The notes below the pieces were generated by a model. The model saw only the letters and a list, made by a program, of their open reading frames with translations. It ran no database searches and was not told where the DNA came from. A stretch of DNA of 64,000 bases from NCBI GenBank assembly GCA_009782615.1, contig WRIS01000001.1, positions 248,001 through 312,000 on the forward strand, given 5' to 3'. The DNA comes from Eggerthellaceae bacterium (GTDB lineage Bacteria; Actinomycetota; Coriobacteriia; Coriobacteriales; Eggerthellaceae). Positions 27,237-35,985 of this stretch are shown one piece after another (the first letter of the stretch is position 1; the number at the start of each line of letters is the position of its first letter). The position numbers and the translations under genes are program-made.

Positions 27237-28229
27237 TTACACACGGGCGGCACCAAAGCGCCCGTCGGGATAACGGGCAATCTCACCTTGCTTTTGCAAT
27301 TCGGTCAAGCGCAGCATGAGAGATTCTCTTGCATTCGCATTCGCATTCGCATTCGCCTTCGCATTCCCTTCTGCTTCCAGAAACACTAAAATCTCATCCA
27401 TTCGCATGGGGTTTGCCTGAAGTGCTGCAAGTAAAGCATCAGGTTTGCCCTTTTTCGACGAACTGCTAAGCCCTGCGCCTTCCTGCTTCAAAAGCCCAAA
27501 CAACGAAAACAAAATATCGTCGAAACTTTCAATATCAACCACTGGAGTTGCTCCTTGAAAAAGAAGGCGGTTTGCGCCCCGTGAAGTCGCAGAACTAATC
27601 GAACCTGGAACGACCAACACCTCACGATTCGCTGCCAACGCTTCGTCGGCAGTTGAAAACGTCCCTGAAGGAAGTCCCGCTTCCACAATGAGGGTTGCCC
27701 GTGCAAGGCTTGCAATCAGGCGATTGCGCGCACGAAAGGTATGCGGCAGCGGAGGATATTCCCAGGCGTTTTCAGAAACCAAAACACCTCCCCCGTCAAC
27801 GACTTCCTGGAAAAGCTCTTGATGAGCAGCGGGATACAACTCATCTAAACCGCCACCCAAGAACACTACGGTAGGACTACCCGCATCAAGGGCGGCACGG
27901 TGCGCGACACTGTCACACCCATAGGCACCTCCCGATATGATAGTGACACCGCGCATCGCAGCCCTGTTCGCAAAAAGACGCGCACACGCAATGCCATAGG
28001 GAGTTGCCCTGCGTGCCCCGATAACAGCCAAGCCTTCCACGAGCGCACGACTGTCCCCTATGGTGTATAAGGCATCGGGTGGGTCGGCAAGACACAAAAA
28101 GGCTTCAGGGTAACCGTCTGCGCCCTTTTCGAGAACCGAGCGCTGCCCTGTTATCTTTGCCCCGCTATAACGGGGAAATCGTGCCTGTTTGTGCATCGCT
28201 TTTGCAGCTTCCAAACTTGGTGCATTCAT
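27237..28229 (-). CDS. dprA: DNA-processing protein DprA
   Basis: A 330-residue DprA/Smf protein that loads RecA on incoming single-stranded DNA during natural transformation. The Rossmann-like core is clear: VIGARRATPYGI, IISGGAYGCDSVAHRAAL, VFLGGGLDELYP, HTFRARNRLIASLA and VPGSISSATSRGANRLL. A C-terminal winged-helix-like segment follows a low-complexity Ala-Asn linker encoded by a hexanucleotide repeat. It lies 3 nt after comM in the competence pair comM-dprA. An early N-terminal SAM domain is short or missing. Confidence 0.95.
   Translation of the reverse strand: MNAPSLEAAKAMHKQARFPRYSGAKITGQRSVLEKGADGYPEAFLCLADPPDALYTIGDSRALVEGLAVIGARRATPYGIACARLFANRAAMRGVTIISGGAYGCDSVAHRAALDAGSPTVVFLGGGLDELYPAAHQELFQEVVDGGGVLVSENAWEYPPLPHTFRARNRLIASLARATLIVEAGLPSGTFSTADEALAANREVLVVPGSISSATSRGANRLLFQGATPVVDIESFDDILFSLFGLLKQEGAGLSSSSKKGKPDALLAALQANPMRMDEILVFLEAEGNAKANANANANARESLMLRLTELQKQGEIARYPDGRFGAARV
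27331..27366 (-). repeat. Hexanucleotide repeat in dprA
   Basis: Six GCATTC-type units (four perfect, one GCCTTC, one GCATTC) encode alternating Asn/Lys-Ala in the DprA linker. Length changes would stay in frame. Confidence 0.85.
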
Positions 28230-28232
28230 GTG

Positions 28233-29729
28233 TCAGTATCCTATCCGTTCTTGCACGCGTAAATTCAGCGCCTCGCAAATGTGCTTTTTCATCACACGCG
28301 GGCGCTCTTCCATGTCAGCAATAGTACGCGCAATCGAAAGTGTCCTCATGATTCCGCGCCCGCTCATATGATGAAGCCCCGCCATTTCCTCGAGAAAAAT
28401 CTCATCGGCATAGTCGAGATTGCACTGAGCAAGCAGTTCGCTTGAACTATGTTGTGAGGAATTTTCTCCCCGTCGTGCTTTTCGAAACGCCGCATATTCT
28501 CGTGCTTTCATGACCCCTTTTCGCAGGTTTTCCGAACTTTCCCCTTGCCCTGCCTTAAGAACCTGTTTCGGGTCGGAGCGCCAGACATCGATATGAATGT
28601 CTATGCGGTCAACTAAAGGTCCGCCTATCTTATTTTGGTAGGCATGAACTTGGGCAACTGTACACGTGCACTTAATGTCGAAATCCCCATAGTGCCCACA
28701 AGGACACGGATTACTTGCTGCCACTAACATGAATCTTGCGGGGAAAACAACATTGCCGTCAGCGCGCGTGATAGCAATGTTCCCGCTTTCCATGGGCTGT
28801 CGAATACCTTGTAAAACCGATGCTCTGAACTCGGCAAGTTCATCAAGGAAAAGCACGCCGTTGTGCGCAAGGGATACTTCTCCTGGCCCAGGAGGGCTCC
28901 CTCCGCCCACCAGCCCCGCAAGACTTGCGCTGTGGTGTGGGCTGCGAAACGGACGAATTTGAGAAAGAATTGATGCCGTATCAAGACCCGCGACAGAATG
29001 GACAAGGGCGCTTTCAAGCGTTTCTTTCTCGGTGAGCGGAGGCAGAATTGAGGGAAGCCGCGAAGCCAACATTGTCTTTCCCGAGCCTGGCGGTCCCATC
29101 ATCAACACGCCGTGTCCCCCTGCTGCTGCCACCTGAAAAGCGCGCTTGCCTATCTCACATCCTGCGATGTCGGCGTAATCAAGACATGGTGTTGCAGGGC
29201 TTTTAGCTTTCGAGGAACACGCGGTAAAATCGGCTGTTCTGAATTGCCCTAGCGATGAAACTGTCAAGCGCTTTAAGCCTGCTAAATCTACAAAAACATC
29301 CTCGGGCTGAGCGCAGACGAAATCAAGTCCTTGCTCCCGCGCACAAACCGCATATGCCAAAAGACCAGCAACGGGGCGCACGGAGCCTTCAAGCGAAAGT
29401 TCTCCTGCCAACAAAACCGACGAAAGCCATTCGGTCGGTATCTGTCCTGTGGCAGCCAAAAGCCCCACAGCAATCGGCAAATCGAAACCTGAACCCATTT
29501 TCTTCAAGGCACCTGGAGCAAGATTTACCACGACCTTGTTGCTCGGCATCACAAATCCACTCGCGCGTATTGCCGCCCGCACCCGTTCGCGCGCTTCTTG
29601 AATCGCCGCATCGGGCATTCCCACGATAGAAAAAGCAGGCATTCCGCTCGAAACCAAGACCTCAACCGCAACAGGAATCGCCTCAACTCCTTTAATGGTG
29701 GCTCCATGAACCACAAACTGCACTTGCAT
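28233..29729 (-). CDS. comM: YifB/ComM-family AAA ATPase (Mg-chelatase-like)
   Basis: A 498-residue protein of the YifB family. ComM is a hexameric helicase that promotes branch migration during natural transformation. The N-terminal Lon-protease-like domain (about 1-170), Walker A GPPGSGKTML, Walker B VLFLDELAEF and the family motif NPCPCGHYGD are all present. It is followed 3 nt later by dprA, the conserved order. Together with dprA it suggests capacity for DNA uptake, although no uptake machinery is in the window. Confidence 0.93.
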   Translation of the reverse strand: MQVQFVVHGATIKGVEAIPVAVEVLVSSGMPAFSIVGMPDAAIQEARERVRAAIRASGFVMPSNKVVVNLAPGALKKMGSGFDLPIAVGLLAATGQIPTEWLSSVLLAGELSLEGSVRPVAGLLAYAVCAREQGLDFVCAQPEDVFVDLAGLKRLTVSSLGQFRTADFTACSSKAKSPATPCLDYADIAGCEIGKRAFQVAAAGGHGVLMMGPPGSGKTMLASRLPSILPPLTEKETLESALVHSVAGLDTASILSQIRPFRSPHHSASLAGLVGGGSPPGPGEVSLAHNGVLFLDELAEFRASVLQGIRQPMESGNIAITRADGNVVFPARFMLVAASNPCPCGHYGDFDIKCTCTVAQVHAYQNKIGGPLVDRIDIHIDVWRSDPKQVLKAGQGESSENLRKGVMKAREYAAFRKARRGENSSQHSSSELLAQCNLDYADEIFLEEMAGLHHMSGRGIMRTLSIARTIADMEERPRVMKKHICEALNLRVQERIGY

Positions 29730-29771
29730 ACATACGCCTCTTTCGCTTCACTACTTTCTTGCGCCGAAATA

Positions 29772-30329
29772 CTATTCGCCCGCTGAAAAGGCATTGCGGT
29801 GATGACGCAAAAATGCGCGCTCGGGGGCGACAACAAGAATCGCAATTACATCAAAGCGAATCTGCTTGTCACAAAAATCATGACTCTGCAGATAAAAGCC
29901 TACTATTTTTTCATAACGCCTTCGCTTATCTTTGTGAACCGCTTCTTCGGGAAAGCCATGCTCGCAATTTGCGCGGGTTTTCACTTCAACGAAAACGAGG
30001 GTGTCGCCCTCTTCGGCAACAATGTCAACTTCTCCGACACTGCACTTCCAATTCTTGTCAAGTATTTCAAAACCTTTTCGTTGCAAGAAATTGACCGCCG
30101 CCCGTTCTCCCCGAGCGCCCAGCTCCTGATTGTGATTTTCTGCTTGAGGGGCTTTGCTTGTTTTTCGTTTTGCGGGAGTCCGTTTTTTCGACGGGGCTTT
30201 TTGCGGGCTCGCCGAACTCTCCGCTCTTGCCACGCGTGTTGAACTCGCCGAACTCGCCGCCCTTTTTGCGTTGCGCTGTGGGGGCGCAGCCTCGCCACCG
30301 CTCACCTTATCCAATACTGCTTCTTCCAT
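29772..30329 (-). CDS. YraN/UPF0102-family nuclease-like protein
   Basis: A 185-residue protein. The C-terminal ~120 residues are the UPF0102 domain, a Holliday-junction-resolvase-like nuclease fold with GARGERAAVNFLQRKGFEILDKNW, GEVDIVAEEGDTLVFVEVKTR and RFDVIAI. The first ~65 residues are a Lys/Ala/Ser/Arg-rich disordered tail not seen in most members. AAAGGAG lies 8 nt before ATG 30329; the ATG two codons upstream is too close to it. It belongs to the rnhB-yraN-comM-dprA cluster. The biological role is unknown. Confidence 0.85.
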   Translation of the reverse strand: MEEAVLDKVSGGEAAPPQRNAKRAASSASSTRVARAESSASPQKAPSKKRTPAKRKTSKAPQAENHNQELGARGERAAVNFLQRKGFEILDKNWKCSVGEVDIVAEEGDTLVFVEVKTRANCEHGFPEEAVHKDKRRRYEKIVGFYLQSHDFCDKQIRFDVIAILVVAPERAFLRHHRNAFSAGE

Positions 30330-30549
30330 GCGCATTTCTCCTTTCGCGTGCCTTTCAGTGTAACGAGCAGATTAGGCAGAACGGATACAGATTTTGCTGT
30401 CAAAGGTGCAGATAAAATCTATGAAAATCAAACAGATTTCTTACAAGAAACAAAGAAGAATCAAGCGAATTTTCGACAAAAACCTGCCCTACTTCAAACA
30501 GAAAGTAGATGCAAAGTCTCGAAAAATTGAAGAAAAAATGAACAGGAAT

Positions 30550-31338
30550 CTAAAAAAGTTGTTCTTGCAAAAACGAAGAACAGAAGGTTTTACGATGTAG
30601 GGGGCACAATCCATGAACTCGAATGGCTTCGATGTGTTCGGGGCTTGCATATCCTTTAGATTTCTCAAAACCGTAGTGTGGAAAACGCTTCGCGTAGTCT
30701 TGCATAAGATGGTCGCGCTCAACTTTTGCGACAATCGATGCCGCCGCAATCGAGGCGCAACGCCCATCACCTTTTATCACATTTCTTTCACGCGCGTCAA
30801 AACCAAGCGGGTTGCCATCCAAAAGCACAACTTCAGGCACAAGACCGCTTGCTTCTATCTTCCTCACCGCACGCGAAAACGCCATACGCAAACAAAGGCT
30901 TATTCCCGCAGCGTCAATTTCTTCGGCTTCGATATACTCTACCGTCCAAGCACGCGCCCGCGCCTTGATTTCTTTCGCAAGACTTTCTCGCTGTGCCGCG
31001 CTCAACTTCTTCGAATCGTTGAGTCCTGGAATCATCGTATCGCGAGAAAGGATAACCGCTCCCACCGCAAGCGGTCCAGCAAGAGGACCTCGTCCTACCT
31101 CGTCAAGCCCTACTAAAAGCTGCCCCGAGGCAAGGCTTTCCTCAAATTCATACATTTCCCTTAAGCGATTTGCTTCAGCAATTTCCGCCTCAAGCCTTCG
31201 ACGACATACCGCAAGCGCTTCTTGTATTCCTTTGCGCGTATCGGAGCGCAGCGAGCGTTCCAGTACCGCAAAATCAGACGCATCGATGTGCGCTAAGCGT
31301 TTTTTGATATCGGCAATAGTTTGTGTCATAGCAAACAA
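30550..31338 (-). CDS. rnhB: Ribonuclease HII
   Basis: A 262-residue RNase HII that removes ribonucleotides from DNA. The catalytic acidic residues are in VGLDEVGRGPLAGPLAVGAVIL, and LNDSKKLSAAQRE and VLLDGNPL follow. An N-terminal ~70-residue helical extension (residues 5-65) precedes the catalytic domain, as in some Gram-positive RNase HII. Two starts are possible: ATG 31329, without a ribosome binding site, or TTG 31338, with GGAG 6 nt upstream. The GGAG lies inside the stem of the rplS terminator, which favours TTG and suggests termination-linked control. The 3' flank to 30336 is AT-rich and empty. Confidence 0.95.
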   Translation of the reverse strand: MFAMTQTIADIKKRLAHIDASDFAVLERSLRSDTRKGIQEALAVCRRRLEAEIAEANRLREMYEFEESLASGQLLVGLDEVGRGPLAGPLAVGAVILSRDTMIPGLNDSKKLSAAQRESLAKEIKARARAWTVEYIEAEEIDAAGISLCLRMAFSRAVRKIEASGLVPEVVLLDGNPLGFDARERNVIKGDGRCASIAAASIVAKVERDHLMQDYAKRFPHYGFEKSKGYASPEHIEAIRVHGLCPLHRKTFCSSFLQEQLF

Positions 31339-31359
31339 AAAAGGCTCCGAAGAGCCTTT
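31337..31359 (-). terminator. rplS terminator with UUCG loop
   Basis: On the minus strand AAAGGCTC (31359-31352) pairs with GAGCCTTT (31347-31340) across a TTCG tetraloop, followed by a T run to 31337. It lies 3 nt after the rplS stop and reaches the rnhB start codon. Confidence 0.9.
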
Positions 31360-31362
31360 GTC

Positions 31363-31707
31363 CTAGTAAGCTTTTTCCTTGATTTTCGCTGCTTTACCAA
31401 TCTTTTTGCGCAGATAGTAAAGTTTGGCACGATGAACATCACCGTGGCGAATGACTTCGATCTTTTCGATTTTAGGGGAATGTACAGGGAAGGTACGTTC
31501 CACGCCTATCGAAAAACTAATCTTGCGAACCGTAAAGGTCTCGCGGCTTGACGCGCCGTGGCGACGGATAACGTCACCTTGAAATACCTGAATACGCTCA
31601 CGATTGCCCTCGGTGATGCGGTAATGTACCTTCACGTTGTCACCAATCGTGAATTCAGGAAGATCCTGTTTAATCTGCTGTTGTTCGATTGCGCGAATGA
31701 TATCCAT
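31363..31707 (-). CDS. rplS: 50S ribosomal protein L19
   Basis: A 114-residue L19, located at the 30S-50S interface. Typical segments are [44 protein letters not shown], and [36 protein letters not shown] is directly before an ATG at 31713 but 6 nt before the ATG at 31707, so I take the latter. In most Gram-positive genomes rplS directly follows trmD; here trmD is about 16 kb away on the same strand, so the operon has been split. Confidence 0.97.
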   Translation of the reverse strand: MDIIRAIEQQQIKQDLPEFTIGDNVKVHYRITEGNRERIQVFQGDVIRRHGASSRETFTVRKISFSIGVERTFPVHSPKIEKIEVIRHGDVHRAKLYYLRKKIGKAAKIKEKAY

Positions 31708-31744
31708 GTTCATTTCCTTCTATATGTTCAATTACAATAACGCA

Positions 31745-31802
31745 ATATTGTCTGGATAAAGACACAATCAGACAATATAGCACCACCTGAGCATGTATGC
31801 AA
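31745..31802 (-). promoter_or_regulatory. rplS promoter with a 10-bp inverted repeat over the -10
   Basis: On the minus strand TTGCAT (31797-31802) and TATATT (31774-31779) are 17 nt apart. Perfect inverted arms ATATTGTCTG (31745-31754) and CAGACAATAT (31769-31778), 14 nt apart, cover the -10 and early leader. Because one arm is in the promoter, a DNA operator fits better than an RNA hairpin. Confidence 0.6.
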
Positions 31803-31905
31803 GAAGCGTTTTTTGGCTCTGCCCTGAAACCCCAAGCCCTTCACAATCCAACGCGTGCGGACTTACTCAAGCACTCAAAGCACCTCAATCGAAAAACGCA
31901 AAGAC

Positions 31906-32952
31906 TTAAGAATGCTGGATGGACTGGGGAATAAAGATATCTTCGTAAAGCCCTTTTGCATAGCGGTCAGTCATGCTTGCGACATAGTCGGTCACGGCAC
32001 GCAAATCGTCTCCGCCTGAAATCGCTCGATATTCACGAGGGACCTTGTCGATATGCTCCACATAGTAGTCGAACAGCGCCGCAACAAGTCGCCCTGCCTT
32101 CTTTGCTTCGTGCAAGACAATATCTGCCTGATAAACGCGCTCAAAGAGAAATGCCCGCAGTTCCATCATGGCCTCCCACACCACCTCACTCAGCATGATT
32201 TCATCTTGGGCAGCAGATGTGGTAACCACATCCAAAACCAGCGTTTGAATGCGTGAGGAATGGTCTTGTCCTAAAACTTGATGGGTCGTGGACGGAAGTT
32301 GTGATTCTTCGATGATCCCTTCTCTGATAGCATCATCCAGGTCATGATTCACGTAAGCTATCCTATCAGCCAGCGCCACAATATTGCCTTCGAAGGTTTC
32401 GGCACGCTGAGATCCCGTATGACACAAGATGCCGTCGCGCACCTCAGCCGTGAGGTTGAGCCCTTTCCCTGAATTTTCAATCACTTCAACCACCCGCACA
32501 CTTTGCTCGTTGTGGCAATAAAGTCGTTTACCCTCTTCAGAAGTTACATCAATCCCGCGATGTTTTGCCAAACAAAGCGCGAGCGCGTCCTCGCCCGTAT
32601 GAGCAAAGGGGGTGTGCCCTAAATCGTGCCCGAGCGAAATGGCTTCCGTCAAATCCTCATTCAAGCCAAGCGCACGGGCAATTGTGCGGGCTATCTGTGA
32701 CACCTCCAGAGTGTGAGTTAAGCGGGTGCGAAAATGGTCACCCTCAGCAGCAAGGAAAACCTGTGTTTTATGGGAAAGCCTGCGAAACGATTTCGAGTGG
32801 ATGATTTTATCGCGGTCGCGCTGGTAGTCGTTGCGAAGGATGTCTGCTTCCGTTGAAGACGCGCGCCCTTCACTCTCGTCGGAAAAAGCCGCTTGTGCTG
32901 AAAGAATTTTATGTTCGCGGTTTTCTTGGTTCTCGCGATAAAGGACTTGCAT
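31906..32952 (-). CDS. dgt: dGTP triphosphohydrolase-like HD protein
   Basis: A 348-residue HD-domain protein of the dGTPase family, which cleaves dNTPs to deoxynucleosides and triphosphate. The metal site is RLTHTLEVSQIARTIA, then SLGHDLGHTPFAHTGE and a later AYVNHDLDDAI, the H...HD...D pattern. The upstream segment DRDKIIHSKSFRRLSHKTQVF is typical of the shorter Gram-positive type. It follows mtnA after 86 bp containing a 13-bp duplication. Confidence 0.94.
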   Translation of the reverse strand: MQVLYRENQENREHKILSAQAAFSDESEGRASSTEADILRNDYQRDRDKIIHSKSFRRLSHKTQVFLAAEGDHFRTRLTHTLEVSQIARTIARALGLNEDLTEAISLGHDLGHTPFAHTGEDALALCLAKHRGIDVTSEEGKRLYCHNEQSVRVVEVIENSGKGLNLTAEVRDGILCHTGSQRAETFEGNIVALADRIAYVNHDLDDAIREGIIEESQLPSTTHQVLGQDHSSRIQTLVLDVVTTSAAQDEIMLSEVVWEAMMELRAFLFERVYQADIVLHEAKKAGRLVAALFDYYVEHIDKVPREYRAISGGDDLRAVTDYVASMTDRYAKGLYEDIFIPQSIQHS

Positions 32953-32989
32953 ATCCTACACCTCGTTTTCTCTTACCCCTTATGCCAAC

Positions 32990-33015
32990 GCGCACAAGCT
33001 ATGCGCACAAGCTAT
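32990..33015. repeat. 13-bp direct duplication between dgt and mtnA
   Basis: GCGCACAAGCTAT occurs twice in tandem (32990-33002 and 33003-33015) in the short gap downstream of mtnA. Confidence 0.85.
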
Positions 33016-33038
33016 GCTCTTCGGTCGGTAACGCCCGC

Positions 33039-34145
33039 TCATTCTTTAGGTTCAAAGATTCCTTTTTCGGTAATGATTGCCGTGATAAATTCCGCAGGTA
33101 TCACATCAAAAGCAGGATTGAGAACATCCACCCCGTTTGGCACAACAGAAACAACTTCACTCGCGGGGCGCTGCTCAATAACAATCGCATCTCCCGACAA
33201 GCACTGCCCGTCAAAGGTTGAGAAAGGAGCGGCTACGTAAAAGGGAATATTGTGGTAGTGGGCTAAAAGCGCCAAGGCATAACTTCCTATTTTGTTGGCA
33301 ACATCCCCATTCTTGCAAACGCGGTCAGCCCCCACCAACACGAGGTCAACCATGCCTTTCTTCATAAGAACCGCGGCAACATTATCACAAAGAAGGGTTG
33401 TCGGAATGCCCGCGTGTGCCAATTCCCACACCGTAAGGCGGGCACCTTGTCCAAGCGGTCTCGTTTCATCAACAAAAACCCTCTCAATTTTACCTTGCTG
33501 TGCTGCCGTGTAAACCACGCCGAGTGCCGTTCCGAAAAACACCGTTGCAAGACTGCCCGCATTACAATGCGTAAGAACCCGACAGTTTTCAGGGATGAGT
33601 TTTGCTCCTATTTCCCCTAGCTTGCGGTTCGTTAGTTCATCTTCGGCTTCCATTTGCTTCACTTCGTTGAAAAGCGCTTGCACAAAATCGCAAAGCGTGG
33701 GGGCAAGGTGTGCTTGCTTGCGGGCGAAATCCATCACCTTGTTAACACCCCATGAAAGATTGACTGCCGTAGGGCGAGACAGCGCAATACGAGGAGCAAC
33801 TTCTTCCAATTCTGCAAGAAGTCCTTGTACGGTTTCGCTTTTCGTTTCGTTGCAAGCGTAGAGGACTACCGCACACGCACCTGCCACTCCAAGAGCAGGC
33901 GCTCCGCGCAGGGCAAGGCGCCCAAGCTCAGCAATTACCTCATCAGAGGTACGCGCAATACTCACGACTAGCTCACGCGGAAGAAGCGTTTGTTCCACAA
34001 AACGAAGTTCGCAACAATGCCGTGAGGCGTGCTCTGTGTTTGGTGCGCAGGGCGTTTCCGTCTCGCAAGGCAGCCCCGCCTCGCAAGACTTACACACAAG
34101 CTCAAGCGTACGCGGAAGCGCTTCGACACCCTTATATGCCCTCAT
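33039..34145 (-). CDS. mtnA: S-methyl-5-thioribose-1-phosphate isomerase (MtnA/eIF2B-like)
   Basis: A 368-residue aldose-ketose isomerase of the methionine salvage family. RGAPALGVAGA, the Cys-containing THCNAGSLAT and the Asp-containing LVGADRVCKNGDVANKIG match MtnA active-site regions. No other methionine-salvage gene is adjacent, so a related sugar-phosphate isomerase role is possible. The N-terminus carries an unusual Cys-rich insert: C18, C21, C27, C33, C44 and C45 lie between the first strand and LRFVEQTLLPRELV. The start is ATG 34145 or an in-frame TTG three codons upstream; neither has an ideal ribosome binding site. Confidence 0.88.
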   Translation of the reverse strand: MRAYKGVEALPRTLELVCKSCEAGLPCETETPCAPNTEHASRHCCELRFVEQTLLPRELVVSIARTSDEVIAELGRLALRGAPALGVAGACAVVLYACNETKSETVQGLLAELEEVAPRIALSRPTAVNLSWGVNKVMDFARKQAHLAPTLCDFVQALFNEVKQMEAEDELTNRKLGEIGAKLIPENCRVLTHCNAGSLATVFFGTALGVVYTAAQQGKIERVFVDETRPLGQGARLTVWELAHAGIPTTLLCDNVAAVLMKKGMVDLVLVGADRVCKNGDVANKIGSYALALLAHYHNIPFYVAAPFSTFDGQCLSGDAIVIEQRPASEVVSVVPNGVDVLNPAFDVIPAEFITAIITEKGIFEPKE

Positions 34146-34192
34146 GTTTTGCAAAGCCCCTCGACTCCCCTTTTCTCCTCGCGCAGTGCCTC

Positions 34193-34558
34193 TTACTTTT
34201 TCTTTGTTTTAGTGTGCTCCAAAAGCCCTATTTCATCAAGTTTGTTTTTGATGCTTTCAACAACGACATGCGAAAGAAGTTCCACAACAGACGCCTCTTC
34301 AACCCTATCCGAAAAAAAGAAATTTCCCATAACGCAATCATGGCGCAACTCGAAAGGATATCCCTCCCAGGTCAGCTCTGCGCGTCTTTGATAAATATGT
34401 TCTTCGGTGCTTACCAACACACAATCGCTCTCTTTTTTAAGCAAGTCCAAAATCAAATCGTAATCATTCCATCGATCAATATTCTTGAGATATATCGCAA
34501 CCGAATCATCCCCGCTCCTTTTTTCCACGGTCGAGAAATCGCTATCCCTATAACTCAT
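34193..34558 (-). CDS. Small protein of unknown function, coupled to an MFS exporter
   Basis: A 121-residue soluble protein I do not recognise. It is acidic in the first half, with WNDYDLILDLLKKESDCVLVSTEEHIYQRRAELTWEGYPFELRHD, and ends in a helical segment and a Lys-rich tail (HTKTKKK). No membrane segments or signal peptide are seen. Its ATG overlaps the stop of the MFS gene by 4 nt (ATGA), so the two are translated together and may act together. The reading frame is sound but the function is open. Confidence 0.65.
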   Translation of the reverse strand: MSYRDSDFSTVEKRSGDDSVAIYLKNIDRWNDYDLILDLLKKESDCVLVSTEEHIYQRRAELTWEGYPFELRHDCVMGNFFFSDRVEEASVVELLSHVVVESIKNKLDEIGLLEHTKTKKK

Positions 34559-35940
34559 GCTACGCCGTCCTGAAACGAAGCGGCCTCACCCTCTGAAGCT
34601 TTCTTCCCCAGATGAATGCTTGGCATAAAGAAAGATATAACAACAAGAAGAAGGGTTGAGAAGAGCATTATCCAGAAAAGGAAGTTGATGCCCGCACCGA
34701 GTGCCGCAACAATAAGGTCACTTTCCAAAACCGATGAAGCCCCTTGCCCAAAAACCCCACTACCAACCGAACTTCCCACCGCTGCATTTCCTTCCTGTAA
34801 AAGACCATCGAGGTCAACTCCGAAAAAACCCCGTTCTTCAAAAAACGTAATCAAGCGCCAATTAAGCGCAGCACCCAAAAAGGTGATGCCAATAGTTTGA
34901 CCCATAGTTTTGATAAAACTATTGATGCCCATGGCGGTGCCTCTTTTATGATAGCCAACCGATTCCTGAACGACAATAGTAGTTGACGTAAGCAAGCCGC
35001 CCAACCCAAAACCCGTAAGGAACAAAAAGAGGACAACCAGCGCCAAACTTGAGGACACATTAAGCGTGACAAGCAACACGGCGCATATTAGCTGAGTCAC
35101 CCCAGCAAGCAACACCACCAGCTTGCCGTTGAATCGCGTAAGTAGTTTGCCCATGATATAGGAAACAAAGCCCCAGGAAAAGCACATGGGCAGCACTGCC
35201 AAACCCGCTATCATCGCAGAATAGCCCAAGACGTTTTGCAGATAGAGGGCAGCATAGACATCAATTCCTTGCATCGCAACGCAGGCAAGAAAAGCAATAG
35301 CATTCACAAACACGATGGTGCGCGTCAGCAAACCAGACCAATCTGAACGGGTTCGCTCACGCATCTCGCGCGTGAAGTTTTCCTTCAACGAAATTTCTAA
35401 GACGAACAAGCCCGCAATACCAAAGGGAATGTTGATGAAAAAGACCCAGTGCCACGAAAGTGCTTCGATAAGAAAGCCTCCGATTACTGGTCCTATAAGT
35501 CCAGCAATTCCCCAGACTGAACTCATCGCACCCATAATTGCAGCACGTGATTTAATCGGGAAAGCATCCCCCACTATCGTATAGGCAAGGGTAAAGATAG
35601 ACCCTGCACCAGCACCCTGGATAGTGCGAAAAACTATGAGCATGACCATGCTTTGCGCCACACCACACAGCACACTACCGATAAGGAATATGATTATCCC
35701 TAAGCCCAACATGCGCTTGCGTCCGTAAAAGTCAGCAAGCCTCCCAAAGATGGGCGTCGTTATTGCCCCTGCTAAAAGGTAGGAAGAAAACATAAAGCTC
35801 ATCAAATCAAAACCCGCAAGCTGGCGGGTAATGGAAGGCGCAGCCAACACGGTAATAGTGATTTCCATAGCTGCCAGAAACACTACCGTCATAAGAGCTG
35901 TAACAAGAGGGGCTTTTTTAATGCTAAACGTATCGGTCAT
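34555..35940 (-). CDS. MFS multidrug-type exporter (EmrB/QacA-like, DHA2)
   Basis: A 461-residue major facilitator with 12-14 hydrophobic segments. Motif A is GRLADFYGRKRML, motif B-like RTIQGAGAGSIFTLAYTIVGDAFP, and motif C is AGLIGPVIGGFLIEALSWHWVFFINIPFG, the drug:proton antiporter pattern. A typical periplasmic loop near the C-terminus contains a Gly/Ser-rich segment. Substrates are unknown. There is no clear Shine-Dalgarno before the ATG. It is co-translated with the small downstream unknown protein. Confidence 0.88.
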   Translation of the reverse strand: MTDTFSIKKAPLVTALMTVVFLAAMEITITVLAAPSITRQLAGFDLMSFMFSSYLLAGAITTPIFGRLADFYGRKRMLGLGIIIFLIGSVLCGVAQSMVMLIVFRTIQGAGAGSIFTLAYTIVGDAFPIKSRAAIMGAMSSVWGIAGLIGPVIGGFLIEALSWHWVFFINIPFGIAGLFVLEISLKENFTREMRERTRSDWSGLLTRTIVFVNAIAFLACVAMQGIDVYAALYLQNVLGYSAMIAGLAVLPMCFSWGFVSYIMGKLLTRFNGKLVVLLAGVTQLICAVLLVTLNVSSSLALVVLFLFLTGFGLGGLLTSTTIVVQESVGYHKRGTAMGINSFIKTMGQTIGITFLGAALNWRLITFFEERGFFGVDLDGLLQEGNAAVGSSVGSGVFGQGASSVLESDLIVAALGAGINFLFWIMLFSTLLLVVISFFMPSIHLGKKASEGEAASFQDGVA

Positions 35941-35985
35941 GCTTTTCAGTATGTAGGAAACTCACCAGATTCGCAACACCAAGAA

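Noticed and set aside
30394-30600. A Lys-rich 68-codon plus-strand frame between yraN and rnhB
   Set aside because: It overlaps the rnhB end in antisense, has no ribosome binding site, and reflects AT-rich DNA.
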